Shown: positions 6,877 to 16,819, counted from the stretch's first letter. The stretch is 48,472 bases of DNA from Methanospirillum sp. (GCA_012728895.1 JAAYEG010000014.1:1-48472); one strand, 5' to 3'. Notes: a model not told the origin generated them from the sequence alone. Program-made: numbers and translations.

Positions 6877-8079
6877 TCAGGATTCAGCCGTATCGGGCCC
6901 GGGAGGCTTCGAGGCACGAAATAGCCAGTTCTGGTAGACGATAGGGGTGATCACCGTCGTGACAAGGCTCATCATGATGACCGCGATGAAGATGTCCTGA
7001 CCGATCACCCCGGCGTTCAGGCCGATCAGCGCAACGATCATCGCCACCTCCCCGCGGGGCGCCATCCCGAACCCTATCACGGCCGAGTTGTGCCAGCTGA
7101 AACCGAAAAGACGGGCGGGAAGCCCGCAACCGATCAACTTCGTCAGCATCGCGACGATGGAGACGATGAGGACGAGCACGGCGACGGACGCCGTGAGCTC
7201 GTGGAGATCGACGATCACCCCGAGCGAGACGAAGAAGATGGCGCCGAAGATTACCTGAAGATACTCCGCGCCTTCGCGGGGGTCCTTGCTGTGGCAGAGC
7301 GACACATCGCGGCAGGAGACGCCGGCAATGAAGGCTCCCACGATGGCCGAGAGCCCGATAAGCTCGGCCAGCAGCGAGTACAGGAATGCGATCGCGAGCG
7401 CGCTGATGAAGACGAACTCGGGGTACTGCTGCGCGACCGACCGGCTATCGAGCCAGGCGAGCAGGGGCGCGATCATCTTCACCCCGACCATGAGGCCGAG
7501 GCCGATGAAGAGGACCGCCGAGACCAGGCTCGTGCCGAGGTCGGAGATCGAGACGGCCCCCTTGATGGTGTCGGTCGTCACCCCGAGGACGAGGAGCGCG
7601 AGGACGTCATCGATGACTGCAGCGCCGACGATCGCCTTCGCTGCAGGTGTGTCGAGCCGGCCGAGCTCCCTGAGCACGTTCGCCGTGATCGCGATGCTCG
7701 TGGCGGTCAGGGCCGCTCCCATGAAGAGGGCGGAGGCACCCGAGTACCCCAGGAAGTCCATCGTGAGATAGCCCCCGATCCAGGGCAGTATCACCCCCAC
7801 GGTCGCGATCCCGAGGTAACGGGGGTCGGTGAGGTCGCTCAGGCAGAACTCGAACCCGATCGTGAAGAGCAGGAATACCGCACCGAGGTGCGCGATGGAC
7901 GCGACGAAGTCCGTGTAGGTGATCAGCCCGAGAATCGACGGGCCGACCACGATCCCGACCAGGATCTCACCGACCACCGCCGACTGGTTGATCCGGGAGG
8001 CCACCAGGTAGCCCGCGAGCGCGACGAAGAGAAGCAGGCTCACCTGGAACTCGATCGAGCTGAGGATCTCGTCAACCAT
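6877..8079 (-). CDS. CPA2-family cation/proton antiporter
   Basis: A 400-residue integral membrane protein with about 12-13 hydrophobic segments, of the NapA/KefB-like monovalent cation:proton antiporter-2 family. Typical parts are the first repeat (GEILVGIVVGPSILGL), ALTATSIAITANVL in the middle, the ion-binding AAVIDDVLALLVLG with two adjacent Asp, and the second repeat with GLSAIVGAFIAGV and FGMAPRGEVAMIVA (conserved Arg-Gly-Glu). It should exchange Na+ or K+ for protons across the cell membrane; the ion is not readable from sequence. There is no C-terminal TrkA-N domain, so nucleotide gating is not expected. ATG 8079 is chosen because a near-perfect GGAGGG lies seven bases before it; an in-frame ATG at 8094 exists. 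It stands alone between long spacers. Confidence 0.93.
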   Translation of the reverse strand: MVDEILSSIEFQVSLLLFVALAGYLVASRINQSAVVGEILVGIVVGPSILGLITYTDFVASIAHLGAVFLLFTIGFEFCLSDLTDPRYLGIATVGVILPWIGGYLTMDFLGYSGASALFMGAALTATSIAITANVLRELGRLDTPAAKAIVGAAVIDDVLALLVLGVTTDTIKGAVSISDLGTSLVSAVLFIGLGLMVGVKMIAPLLAWLDSRSVAQQYPEFVFISALAIAFLYSLLAELIGLSAIVGAFIAGVSCRDVSLCHSKDPREGAEYLQVIFGAIFFVSLGVIVDLHELTASVAVLVLIVSIVAMLTKLIGCGLPARLFGFSWHNSAVIGFGMAPRGEVAMIVALIGLNAGVIGQDIFIAVIMMSLVTTVITPIVYQNWLFRASKPPGPDTAES

Positions 8080-9551
8080 GGCCCGTCCCTCCATGCCCGG
8101 CGGTCGACGGCAGGCACGGTTCGCCAGCCGCTGCCGCGCACTCCACCTTCATCAACACTCAAAATTGGCCGCATCGCGATTAATGGGTTTGCCCTTTCTT
8201 GATCCACAGACGCCCAGTACCCGCCAGGCCGAACGAGAAGCGCCCGAAGGAAGGATAACGTCTGTCCTGATCAGGTACCACGACTCTCTCCCATGGAAGA
8301 TGTGAGGCATGAGAACTGTGTAATCGCCTCCCGGCACACCCTCCTGCCTGGACGTCCAGGTTCGCCCGGCGGGACGTACGGCCCGTCGATAAAGAGCCCG
8401 CACCTCCCTCTTCGACCCCTTCACCAGTTGTTCGGCGGGGGTACTCGATCCTATCCAGTGCACTGGCCGACAACCGGTTCTGGAACGTGCGGAATGTACC
8501 TTCCGACCTGAAGGGGACCTGTCCCTCGCGCCCTATCCCCCTCCTGCTCCGGCGGCTGCCGGGGCACCAGGAGCAAGAGTTTCTTCCCGTCCGAGGAAAC
8601 AGTCGCCGATCGATCCCATCCTGCAGAGTGTCGAGCCCTGTGAGAAGCCCGTCGCCGGAGAACGAGGGGAGTGTTAACACACCTTATTGGCTCCGGGCCA
8701 TCATCCCAGGGTCAGGAGATGGGCCGAGGGCCGGCCCGTTGCGTGGGCCCGGGATGGTGCCCTGGTGACATGGGACTGCGACAGGGAAGGCGAGCGGGAC
8801 AGGGAACGGAAAGCAAGAGGGCGGCGGGTTTTCACCAACCTGAGATCGGCGACCGGATTTTCATCGCACTCCTGGTGCGGTGCTATGAACTCGGAATGCT
8901 CTGGTTCCCGATAATCCAGGGTTGCCGGTCATCATGAGGTTCGCCCTGTGGGACAGAACGTCCCGCACAGGGATGTTGGCAGCCTTCCTCCCACCGGCCC
9001 GGGCCCACGTTCTCCCCGAACTGATCGTGATAGAGACGGGGCAACCAGGCGGACAGGGGTTCGCCCCTCCTTCGACGCGGCTCCACGTGATCCGGCCACA
9101 CCTCCGGGAAAATCGCCCCGGATCGCGAACTCGAGGGAGTAACGGGTTCTTGAAACTTCCTGCTCGCGGGACGGGAATGGAAGCACTCCTGCGCACGTAA
9201 ACAGACGCCGGTCGAAACGCCCGCCAACGAGAGCGTTTCGACGAGAGGGTCGTCGACGAGCGGGGTGCTCGAAGATGGCCGGACATGATCGTCACGATAA
9301 TCGTCCCTGTCCTGCAGCCAGTGACGGGCCTTCTAGGCCTGCCGATGGAACCCGGGATAACCGATCGCCGCTGCCTGCAACAATCCAGTTACTTTGCCTC
9401 TGTTCCTGCTCCATGCAATGACCCCCTACCGACGCATCCTCTCGCTCTTCATGCCACGACGATACGTGCTGGTATTGCAAGCATCCCTCGCGGGGAGGGA
9501 GTGCCCTCTGCATCGACAGCAACCCTGCTGGACGGAAAAAGAGGGAGTTTT
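8080..9551. other. Long GC-rich spacer without a recognisable gene
   Basis: About 1.47 kb in which all longer frames are rich in Arg, Ser, Pro and Gly, as expected of non-coding GC-rich DNA. No tRNA, CRISPR repeat or insertion sequence end was seen. A short minus-strand stretch around 8160-8330 reads somewhat like protein (MPHIFHGRESWYLIRTD) but has no family match that I know. The end near the antiporter gives its promoter region; the end near 9551 gives the alba terminator. Confidence 0.5.
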
Positions 9552-9558
9552 TCAGCTC
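9536..9558 (-). terminator. Oligo-T end after alba
   Basis: On the minus strand the alba stop is followed by a short GGAG/CTCC stem and then CTCTTTTTCC (T5 at 9536-9540), a typical archaeal oligo-T termination signal. Confidence 0.4.
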
Positions 9559-9827
9559 CGTTGCGTCAGGATGATCTCGATGCTCGAGACGTTGGTCCGT
9601 CCAGCATCGGTCTCGATCTCCTCGGTCGAGGTCCGTATCTCCTTCTTCGTGATATCTTTCAGGAACCGGTTCAGCGCGATCTCGGCCGTGTCGACAGCCC
9701 GAGAGATGGCCTTCCCCCGGGCCTTGATCGCGACCTCTTCCGCGCCGTTCGAGAACTGGGTCACCACTGCGAGCACGTAGTTCATCACTGGTTTGTTGCC
9801 GACGTACACTGTGTTGTCATTGGACAA
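9552..9827 (-). CDS. albA: DNA/RNA-binding protein Alba
   Basis: A 91-residue chromatin protein that coats DNA and binds RNA as a dimer in Archaea. The family pattern is clear: [20 protein letters not shown] at the N terminus with the conserved Lys in GNKPVMNYV, then [20 protein letters not shown], and [10 protein letters not shown] at the end. The start codon appears to be TTG at 9825-9827 (TTG TCC AAT GAC), because a strong GGGGGAG lies about seven bases upstream and no in-frame ATG fits the family start. It follows asd by 16 bases, so the two are probably cotranscribed. Confidence 0.95.
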   Translation of the reverse strand: MSNDNTVYVGNKPVMNYVLAVVTQFSNGAEEVAIKARGKAISRAVDTAEIALNRFLKDITKKEIRTSTEEIETDAGRTNVSSIEIILTQRS

Positions 9828-9843
9828 GGCGTGCTCCCCCGTC

Positions 9844-10860
9844 TCAGAGGTACTTCTTCTGAACGATGAGCTCGGCGTTCAGGACCGAGGCCCCAGCTGC
9901 CCCCCGGATCGTGTTGTGGCCGAGTGCGATAAACCGGAGGCCCGGGCGGATGCGCCCGACCGAGACGGTCATCCCGCGACCCCGCATCCGGTCGAGGCGT
10001 GGTTGCGGCCGGTTCGGCTCGTCGAAGACCTGGATCGCGGGATCGGGCTGGGTCGGCAGACCGGCGATCGGGGGTCGCCAGGAGCGGAACGCCTCGCGGA
10101 CCTCTTCGGGCGAGGCGGGGACGTCGCACCAGATCGCCAGTGTGTGGCCATCGACAACCGGGACGCGGTGGCACGAGGCCGAGACGGAGAAGGGGGCGGG
10201 CGTCACCCGAGCCCCGTCGAAGGTGCCCATGATCTTGAGCGTCTCGCTCTCCATCTTCTCCTCCTCGCCGCCGATGAACGGTACCACGTTGTCGTAGATC
10301 GCCATCGCGGGAACCCCAGCGAACCCCGCTCCCGAGATCGCCTGCATCGTCGCGACCCTCACGTCCGAGAAGCCGAGGTTCCGGAGTGGTGCCAGGGCCA
10401 GCGTGAAGATGATCGTCGAGCAGTTCGGGTTCGTCACGATGAAACCACCGCGCCCGGACTCGCGCTGCCGGTCGATCAGCGCCAGGTGCTCGGGGTTCAC
10501 CTCGGGTACAATGAGGGGGACGTCCGGTTCCATCCGGTGCGAGGAGGCGTTCGTGCAGACCCCCAGCCCCGCCTGCGCGCAGGAGGTCTCGACATCACCT
10601 GCAATCTCGGCCGGAAGGGCAGAGAATACCAGGTCGCAGTCCTCGAGGCTCTCGGTTCTGGTTGCTGAGACGACCAGATCGCCGATGGAATCGGGAAATG
10701 GCGCGTCGAGCCGCCAGTCCACAGCTTCGCTGTAGCGCCGCCCCTCGCTCCTGCCCGATGCGGTCAGGGTCGTGAGACGAAACCAGGGGTGATCCGCCAA
10801 AAGCTGAACGAACCGCTGCCCGACAGCGCCAGTTGCTCCGAGTACTCCGACGTTGATCAT
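9844..10860 (-). CDS. asd: Aspartate-semialdehyde dehydrogenase
   Basis: A 338-residue NADPH-dependent enzyme reducing aspartyl phosphate to aspartate semialdehyde, the branch point to lysine, threonine, methionine and isoleucine. The N-terminal nucleotide loop is [18 protein letters not shown], the catalytic Cys lies in [11 protein letters not shown] near residue 150, [12 protein letters not shown] follows, and the substrate/catalytic His region is [13 protein letters not shown]. Length fits the archaeal/fungal class of Asd. A TATA-like GATTTAATACG (about 10889-10899, minus strand) lies some 30 bases before the ATG, suggesting a nearly leaderless mRNA. Homoserine dehydrogenase, the next enzyme of the pathway, is about 7 kb away in a separate operon. 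Confidence 0.95.
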   Translation of the reverse strand: MINVGVLGATGAVGQRFVQLLADHPWFRLTTLTASGRSEGRRYSEAVDWRLDAPFPDSIGDLVVSATRTESLEDCDLVFSALPAEIAGDVETSCAQAGLGVCTNASSHRMEPDVPLIVPEVNPEHLALIDRQRESGRGGFIVTNPNCSTIIFTLALAPLRNLGFSDVRVATMQAISGAGFAGVPAMAIYDNVVPFIGGEEEKMESETLKIMGTFDGARVTPAPFSVSASCHRVPVVDGHTLAIWCDVPASPEEVREAFRSWRPPIAGLPTQPDPAIQVFDEPNRPQPRLDRMRGRGMTVSVGRIRPGLRFIALGHNTIRGAAGASVLNAELIVQKKYL

Positions 10861-11005
10861 GGTTAATCAGATGATCGCGCGGCACGTATTAAATCGTCTG
10901 ATTCTCCTGCCGGGATCTCGGGCCTTCCGGGACAGTGTGGGGCCGACCAACGTCATTATTCGGCGTCAATCCTCTGATCCCGATGTGCGATAAAGTCCAG
11001 AAAGG

Positions 11006-11014
11006 CTATTAATG
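11006..11014 (+). promoter_or_regulatory. TATA-like box of the glycosyltransferase operon
   Basis: CTATTAATG lies about 60 bases before the first glycosyltransferase start. It would give a leader of roughly 35 bases. No other promoter-like sequence is seen in this gap. Confidence 0.35.
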
Positions 11015-11072
11015 CACGGCAGAAATAATATCGGAAGAAACCGGCCGCTTGGGGCGGAGCGGGTCAGACACG

Positions 11073-12188
11073 ATGAAGATACTGCGCGTTGCGAGCGATC
11101 TCTACCCGGCCGTCGTCGGTGGATACGGGATACATGTCCACGAGATGTCCAAGATGCAGGCCGAGAAAGGACACGACGTGACCGTCCTGACTGCGAACCC
11201 CGAGGGACGTCCCGAGGAGGAACGGGTGGATGGATATCAGGTGATCCGTTTCAACCACTCGTTCCGGATGGTGGGGAATACGATCAGCCCTACCCTCTTC
11301 TTTCGCCTGATGGAGATGCGGAACGATTTCGACGTGATCCACGCCCACTCCCACCTCTTCTTTCCGACGAACGTCTGTGCACTCGTAAAAAAGTACGGCT
11401 CGGCCCCCCTCGTGATCACGAACCACGGGATCATGTCGGCCTCTGCCCCCCGCTGGCTCAATGTTGGATACATGAATACCCTCGGGCGCTGGACGCTGAA
11501 CGCGGCCGACAGGGTGATCTGTTACACGCCGGTGGAGCGGGATCTCCTGGTCTCGGAGTTCGGCGTTCACCCCGGTGGCATCGCCGTCATCCCGAACGGT
11601 GTCAACACCGACGTCTTCACACCGGACTGGTCGAGGCGCGATGATGAGCACCGACGGCTCCTCTGGGTGGGCCGGTACGTCCGGGGCAAGGGCATCGAGT
11701 ACCTGATCCACGCGGCTGCCGGACTGGTGCGTGAATTCCCCGGTCTCATGCTGACGCTCATCGGCGAGGGGGGCGGGGAGGGCGAAATCCGCCGGCTCGT
11801 CTCCGAGCTCGACCTTGATGGACACGTCGAGTTCCTGCCGTTTATGTCCTACGCCGCGATGCCGGGCCAGTACCAGCGGGCCGAGATGCTCGTGCTCCCC
11901 AGCCTGCACGAGGGCGTCCCCCGGACGATGCTCGAGGCCATGTCCTGCGGTCGTCCGGTCGTGATATCCGAGTTCGACCACCTCCGCTCGATCGTCGACG
12001 GGAGCGGCCTGATGTTCCCGAAGGCGGACGTGCCGGCGCTGGCCGATGCGATCCGCCGGCTGCTCTCCGATCCTGATGGGGCCAATTCTCTTGGAAGGGC
12101 TGGCCGGGATACGATCATCCGGCAGAACTCCTGGAATAACACCGTTGAATCGACCCTCGACCTCTACGGACAGCTCGTCCCGGCCTGA
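11073..12188 (+). CDS. GT4-family glycosyltransferase
   Basis: A 371-residue GT-B fold glycosyltransferase of family 4. The N-terminal acceptor domain has the Gly-rich loop (PAVVGGYGIHVHEMS), INHGI-like features (VITNHGIMSA) and the linker PNGVNTDVFTP near residue 180. The C-terminal donor domain holds LLWVGRYVRGKGIEYLI and the E-x7-E retaining motif in HEGVPRTMLEAMSCGRPVVIS. It probably transfers a sugar from a nucleotide donor to a lipid-linked or surface glycan on the cytoplasmic side. It is the first of three GT4 genes in one operon ending in a large membrane protein. ATG 11073 is chosen over an upstream GTG because MKILRVASDLYP is the usual family start. Confidence 0.92.
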   Translation: MKILRVASDLYPAVVGGYGIHVHEMSKMQAEKGHDVTVLTANPEGRPEEERVDGYQVIRFNHSFRMVGNTISPTLFFRLMEMRNDFDVIHAHSHLFFPTNVCALVKKYGSAPLVITNHGIMSASAPRWLNVGYMNTLGRWTLNAADRVICYTPVERDLLVSEFGVHPGGIAVIPNGVNTDVFTPDWSRRDDEHRRLLWVGRYVRGKGIEYLIHAAAGLVREFPGLMLTLIGEGGGEGEIRRLVSELDLDGHVEFLPFMSYAAMPGQYQRAEMLVLPSLHEGVPRTMLEAMSCGRPVVISEFDHLRSIVDGSGLMFPKADVPALADAIRRLLSDPDGANSLGRAGRDTIIRQNSWNNTVESTLDLYGQLVPA

Positions 12189-12246
12189 CCGTGCACCTGC
12201 GGCAGTCCTGGCCCGATCCGGCGTGGACGGGGGACAGCACGACTCT

Positions 12247-13353
12247 ATGAAACTGCTCGTCTGCGCGTTCGAATACCCTCCTCACGGATCGGGTATCGCC
12301 AACGCCGCCCAGAGCGTGGTTGAGGAGCTGCAGAAGCTGGGCGTCGACGTGACGGTCTGTTCCCCGACGGGTCCGGACATCGTGATCGGGAACCCGCGCC
12401 TGATCCGCGATCTCCCCCTTGTCGGCCTGCTCCAGTACTGGGGGGGCGTCGAGCGTATCGACGGTACGGACGCGTACGACGCTGTCTGGTGCCACAACCC
12501 CCTGTTTCCTCTCGGTTCTCCGTTACCCCGGACAATAGGGACGATCCACTCGACCTACCGCGACAAGCTCGCCAGCGGCATGGCGCCGAATCTCTACTAC
12601 CGGCTTGCCGCCGCCATAGAACGCCGCTCTCTCCTCCGGACAGCAAGACGGGGCCGGCTCACCACGGCGTCCCAGAACGTGCTCGACGACCTGACGTCGA
12701 TAGGGATCGACCCCGGGACGGTCGCGCTCATTCCGAACGGGGTGGATACCGGGAGGTTCGCACCGGGTGGCGACCGGGATGCGCTACGCCGGGAGTTCGG
12801 CATCCCCGACGACGAGATCGTCCTCCTCTCGCTCGGCCGGCTCTCCGAGGCAAAACGACCGGAGCGGCTCGTCGAGGTCTTCGCCGGGGTCGCCGGCAGG
12901 GTCCCCCGGAGCACGCTCGTGATCGCGGGCACCGGCGAGAGATTGGGAGAGACCCGCTCGCGTGCCGTGTCGCTCGGGGTCGCCGACCGGGTCAGGTTTC
13001 TCGGGCGGGTCAGCGCAGAACAGGTCCCCCGCCTCTACAGGCTCGCGGACTGTTACGTGATGGCGAGCCGGAGCGAGGGGAGTCCGCTCTCCCTCCTCGA
13101 GGCGCTCTCGTCCGGGCTTCCCGCAGTCGTCTCCGACATTTCCCCGCTCAGGTTTGTCGGGGATTCGGGATGCGGTCTCGTCGTGGACTTCGATGACCCC
13201 GAACGGGCCGCGGACCGGATTTCCGCGTACCTGTCGGGGGACCTGAGGGTCGCCGGCGAACTCGCCAGGGCGTACGTGGAAGGGCGACTCGACTGGGCGG
13301 TGATCTCCCGGCGATACCTGGACCTGTTCGAACAGGTCGCGGAGGAACGATGA
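12247..13353 (+). CDS. GT4-family glycosyltransferase
   Basis: A 368-residue GT4 enzyme starting MKLLVCAFEYPPHGSGIANA, a typical donor/acceptor loop. It contains IPNGVDTGRFAPGG near residue 163, LLSLGRLSEAKRPERLVEVF near 195, and the retaining E-x7-E motif in SRSEGSPLSLLEALSSGLPAVVSD. The donor sugar is not predictable. It begins 58 bases after the preceding glycosyltransferase. Its stop overlaps the next start by four bases (ATGA), so translation is coupled. An upstream in-frame extension to 12046 is not supported, because it lies inside the preceding gene and is rich in Arg and Ser. Confidence 0.92.
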   Translation: MKLLVCAFEYPPHGSGIANAAQSVVEELQKLGVDVTVCSPTGPDIVIGNPRLIRDLPLVGLLQYWGGVERIDGTDAYDAVWCHNPLFPLGSPLPRTIGTIHSTYRDKLASGMAPNLYYRLAAAIERRSLLRTARRGRLTTASQNVLDDLTSIGIDPGTVALIPNGVDTGRFAPGGDRDALRREFGIPDDEIVLLSLGRLSEAKRPERLVEVFAGVAGRVPRSTLVIAGTGERLGETRSRAVSLGVADRVRFLGRVSAEQVPRLYRLADCYVMASRSEGSPLSLLEALSSGLPAVVSDISPLRFVGDSGCGLVVDFDDPERAADRISAYLSGDLRVAGELARAYVEGRLDWAVISRRYLDLFEQVAEER

Positions 13354-14435
13354 GGGTCGCACTCCTGACCCACAATGTCGACGGGGGCCTTGTGCATTAC
13401 CTGTCCCAGCTTGCCAACGCACTCGCGTCACGGGTCGAACTGGTCGTGATCGCGCCGGAGGGGCTCGACCCATCGGGGTTTCCGTTCGGACCCGGCGTCC
13501 GCATCCGTCGCCTGCCGGTGGGTAACGTCGTTCGGACCTTCGCCGTCAACACCCTCCTCTTCTGGCGGCCGTTCGCCTTCATCGCAGCGGTGCAGTCCGA
13601 GCGGCCGGATATTCTCCATTTCAACGGTGCATCTCTCTGGTACGCACTGCTGCTCCCGCTCCTCTCCCGCCGGTTCCCGGTCGTCGTGACCATCCACGAT
13701 GTGAGCCCGCATACAGGCTCGCGCGCGTGGGACCAGGAACTGGCGCGGAGGCTCTTCCTCAGGTACGCCGATGCTGCGTTCGTCCACGGCGAATGGGCGC
13801 GGCGGCAGCTCGACGCTCCCATCCCCGTCTACCCGATACCGCACGGCGACTACTCGTTCTTCACGGAAAGCGCCGTCGAGAGTCGGGGCGCGGCCGAGGA
13901 CACGGTCCTCTTCTTCGGCCGGATCGAGGAGTACAAGGGCCTGCAGTACCTGCTCGAAGCGATGCCGCTGGTCTGGGACGTCCTGCCCGGCACCCGTCTC
14001 GTCATCGCGGGGAGCGGGGACCTCGCCCCGTACCGGGATCAGCTGGGCGACGGGCGGATCGAGGTGCAGAACCGGTTCATCGATGATAAGGAGGTGCCGG
14101 ACTTCTTCGCTCGTGCGCGGCTCGTGGTGTTGCCGTACGTGGAGGGGACCCAAACGGGGATTATCCCGATCGCCTATGCGTTCCGCCTGCCGGTCGTGGT
14201 CACCGACGTGGGGTCGATCCCTGAAGTCGTCGAAGAGGGTCGAACAGGCCATATCGTGCCTCCCCGGGACCCTCGTGCCCTCGCGGACGCAATATTGAAA
14301 TTGCTACAGAATGAACCATTAAGGGCCAGCATGGGAACGGCCGCGCACGAAAAGATGACCCGGGAGCTCTCCTGGGGACCGATCTCGGAGAGAGCGGTCG
14401 CCGTGTACCGCGAGGTTCTGGAGCACGCCCGATGA
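13350..14435 (+). CDS. GT4-family glycosyltransferase with atypical E-x7-E motif
   Basis: A 361-residue GT-B glycosyltransferase. Features are VALLTHNVDGGLVHYLSQLA at the N terminus, VVVTIHDVSPHTGS near 115, VLFFGRIEEYKGLQYLLEA near 185, and VVTDVGSIPEVVEEGRTGHIV near 285. The usual E-x7-E motif appears as VEGTQTGIIPIAYAFRLP, where the second Glu is not at the expected spacing, a variant seen in some GT4 groups acting on small acceptors. Overlaps of four bases with both neighbours show tight coupling. It may act in the same surface glycan or lipid-linked sugar pathway as the other operon genes. Confidence 0.9.
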   Translation: MRVALLTHNVDGGLVHYLSQLANALASRVELVVIAPEGLDPSGFPFGPGVRIRRLPVGNVVRTFAVNTLLFWRPFAFIAAVQSERPDILHFNGASLWYALLLPLLSRRFPVVVTIHDVSPHTGSRAWDQELARRLFLRYADAAFVHGEWARRQLDAPIPVYPIPHGDYSFFTESAVESRGAAEDTVLFFGRIEEYKGLQYLLEAMPLVWDVLPGTRLVIAGSGDLAPYRDQLGDGRIEVQNRFIDDKEVPDFFARARLVVLPYVEGTQTGIIPIAYAFRLPVVVTDVGSIPEVVEEGRTGHIVPPRDPRALADAILKLLQNEPLRASMGTAAHEKMTRELSWGPISERAVAVYREVLEHAR

Positions 14436-16657
14436 GGGTTCGAAACCCGCTCCAGCTCAATGACTGGGGCATCGTCTCGTTTATCGGGGTGGTGCTCGGG
14501 ATCCAGCTCCTGCTCTGGCTCACCCTCGTTCTCGAGGAGAATGGAGCCGGCATCCCCCTACTTCGGCAGATCGTCGGGTTCGTCTATCTGACCTGGATTC
14601 CTGGCGTTATCCTGCTCCGGATACTACGTGTCCACCGACTGGGAGTGATCGAGACCCTGCTCATCTCGATCGGGCTTTCGCTCGTGATCGTGATGTTCAT
14701 CGGGTTCGGCATGAACACGATCTACCCGATGCTCGAACTCCTCAGGCCGATATCCGAGGGGCCGCTTCTGATCACGCTCACGGTCTATGTCTTCGCCGGT
14801 TCCGTCATCGCGTTCATCGTGGATCGTGATTTCAACCAGCCCGAGTACATCGACGTCGGGGAGACCTTCGGATGGCAGGTCATCGCCTTCGCGCTCCTCC
14901 CCTTTCTCGCGATCTTCGGGACGTGGCTCGTCAACAACTACCGTATTAATTCCCTCCTCCTCATCCTCCTCGCGATAATCGCGATCGTCCCTGCCCTCGT
15001 CGCATTCAGGCGAATCGTGCCGGAGCGCCACTACCCGTTCGTGATCTGGACGGTTGCGCTCGCGCTCCTCTTCCATACGTCGCTGATCTCGAACCACATC
15101 TGGGGCTGGGACATCAACCAGGAATTTTACATCGCGAACCTCGTGATCCAGAACGGTGCATGGGACTTCTCGATCTACTCGAACATCAACGCGATGCTCT
15201 CGATCGTGATGCTCGCGCCCGTATACTCCCTTCTCTGCAGCATCGACCTGGTCTGGGTCTTCAAGATCGTGTATCCGCTCATCTTCTCGCTCGCGGCACC
15301 GGGCGTCTACATGATCGCGCGGCGCCAGTCATACGACCGGATCGCGTTCTTCAGCAGCTTTCTCTTCATCACGTTCTTCGTCTTTTACCAGGAGATGCTC
15401 CAGGTCGCCCGACAGGAGATCGCCGAGTTCTTCCTGATCATGATCGCTCTCCTGATCATCAACAAGGATCTCGACAAGATCAAAAAATACATCATATTGA
15501 TCATGTTCTCGTTCTCGCTCGCGGTCTCCCACTACGGGCTGTCGTACGTCTTCATGGTCTCGCTGGTCCTCGCCTGGATGATCCTGATCGTGTCCGAGGT
15601 CGGGACGCTCAACCGTCTCCGGAGCCGCCTCTCTCCGCTCTTCGAATGGGCTAAGCGCGGTTACGGTTCGAGCTTCACCCCCCGCCACGCCGGCGAGCGG
15701 GCGATCACGCTCGACTTCGTGCTCCTCTTCTTCATCTTCGCGCTCAGCTGGTACATGTTCATCTCGTCGGCGTCCACCCTGAACTCGATCACCGGGCTCG
15801 CCCTCCAGTTCTCGGACAGCCTTGTCGACGGGTTCCTCAACCCCGAAACATCGCAGGGGCTCGCGATCATCGTCACAAGAGCGGTCACACCGCTCCACCA
15901 GATAGGGAAATACATCCAGCTCGTCGTGCAGTTCTTCATCTTTTTCGGGATCCTATCGCTCCTGTTCAAGCCCCAGAAGATGGATCTCGGCGGCGAGTAC
16001 TTCGCGATCGACCGCGAGTACTTCGCCCTCTCCCTCGTCAACTTCGCGATTGCGGCTGCAGGCGTGATCCTGCCCTTCTTCGCGAGTGCGCTGAACACGA
16101 CCCGCCTCTACCAGATCACCCTAATCTTCCTCGCCCCGTTCTTCGTTATCGGTGTGATGGAGGCGTTCGGGTTCCTGAGCCGCGCGCTTCGCCAGACGTC
16201 TCTCGACTTCTCGCGAGAGACGGCTTCACGCACGATAGCGGCGTTTCTCTGCATTTTCGTCCTCTTCAACACGGGTTTCATCTACTCGGCCCTGGGAGAC
16301 GAGGCCACCTCGATCGCGCTCGACGACCGCATCGATTACCCGCGTTTCAACACACGGGAGATCGCGGGTGCCGAGTGGCTCCACGCGGTCGGAAACCGCA
16401 CAATCAACTCCGACTCGCCGCGTGCGGTCGTGCTCGAGGGTTTTGTCGGCCGGATGGCCCGGAAGATCCCGACCGATCCGGCCCTGATCCGGAAGAATTC
16501 ATACGTCTTTCTGGGAACGTACAACGTTCTGACAGAGAAGCTCTCGCTCATGCAGGTGAACGAGGCGAACCGCGTCAACGTCTACGCCGACATCGGGGCG
16601 TTCACGGTGCGCCGCGGCGTCATCTACGACAACGGCGGGGCGCGGGTATTCGAGTGA
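14432..16657 (+). CDS. DUF2206-type polytopic membrane protein, GT-C-like
   Basis: A 741-residue membrane protein with about 14 hydrophobic segments spread over the first 640 residues and a soluble C-terminal part (EIAGAEWLHAVGNRTINSDS, then GARVFE). This arrangement matches archaeal DUF2206 proteins, which look like GT-C glycosyltransferases or glycan-processing permeases. An aspartate-containing loop WGWDINQEFYIANLVIQ near 226-242 could correspond to the extracytoplasmic acidic motif of GT-C enzymes, but that is inference. It is the last gene of the operon and overlaps the preceding glycosyltransferase by four bases (ATGA). It probably moves or attaches the glycan made by the three GT4 enzymes. 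Confidence 0.85.
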   Translation: MRVRNPLQLNDWGIVSFIGVVLGIQLLLWLTLVLEENGAGIPLLRQIVGFVYLTWIPGVILLRILRVHRLGVIETLLISIGLSLVIVMFIGFGMNTIYPMLELLRPISEGPLLITLTVYVFAGSVIAFIVDRDFNQPEYIDVGETFGWQVIAFALLPFLAIFGTWLVNNYRINSLLLILLAIIAIVPALVAFRRIVPERHYPFVIWTVALALLFHTSLISNHIWGWDINQEFYIANLVIQNGAWDFSIYSNINAMLSIVMLAPVYSLLCSIDLVWVFKIVYPLIFSLAAPGVYMIARRQSYDRIAFFSSFLFITFFVFYQEMLQVARQEIAEFFLIMIALLIINKDLDKIKKYIILIMFSFSLAVSHYGLSYVFMVSLVLAWMILIVSEVGTLNRLRSRLSPLFEWAKRGYGSSFTPRHAGERAITLDFVLLFFIFALSWYMFISSASTLNSITGLALQFSDSLVDGFLNPETSQGLAIIVTRAVTPLHQIGKYIQLVVQFFIFFGILSLLFKPQKMDLGGEYFAIDREYFALSLVNFAIAAAGVILPFFASALNTTRLYQITLIFLAPFFVIGVMEAFGFLSRALRQTSLDFSRETASRTIAAFLCIFVLFNTGFIYSALGDEATSIALDDRIDYPRFNTREIAGAEWLHAVGNRTINSDSPRAVVLEGFVGRMARKIPTDPALIRKNSYVFLGTYNVLTEKLSLMQVNEANRVNVYADIGAFTVRRGVIYDNGGARVFE

Positions 16658-16819
16658 ACGGGGGCAATCAACCGCTTCCTTCCACCGAGCGGGCCGAGGG
16701 CATTGGATCCCCGGTCCCCGTGAACGGTCCTCGCCGACCTCGCGGCATCGGGTTCTTCGTAATAGTCGCCCGCTCCGGTCCTGACGACGAGGGCTCGCGA
16801 GCCCACACGTGGGGGCAGA

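Noticed and set aside
7090-8202. 370-codon plus-strand frame opposite the antiporter
   Set aside because: Highly charged Asp/Glu/Arg composition, a mirror of membrane-protein codons; no match to any fold.
11064-11981. Minus-strand frame opposite the first glycosyltransferase
   Set aside because: It is an antisense shadow of a clear GT4 gene.
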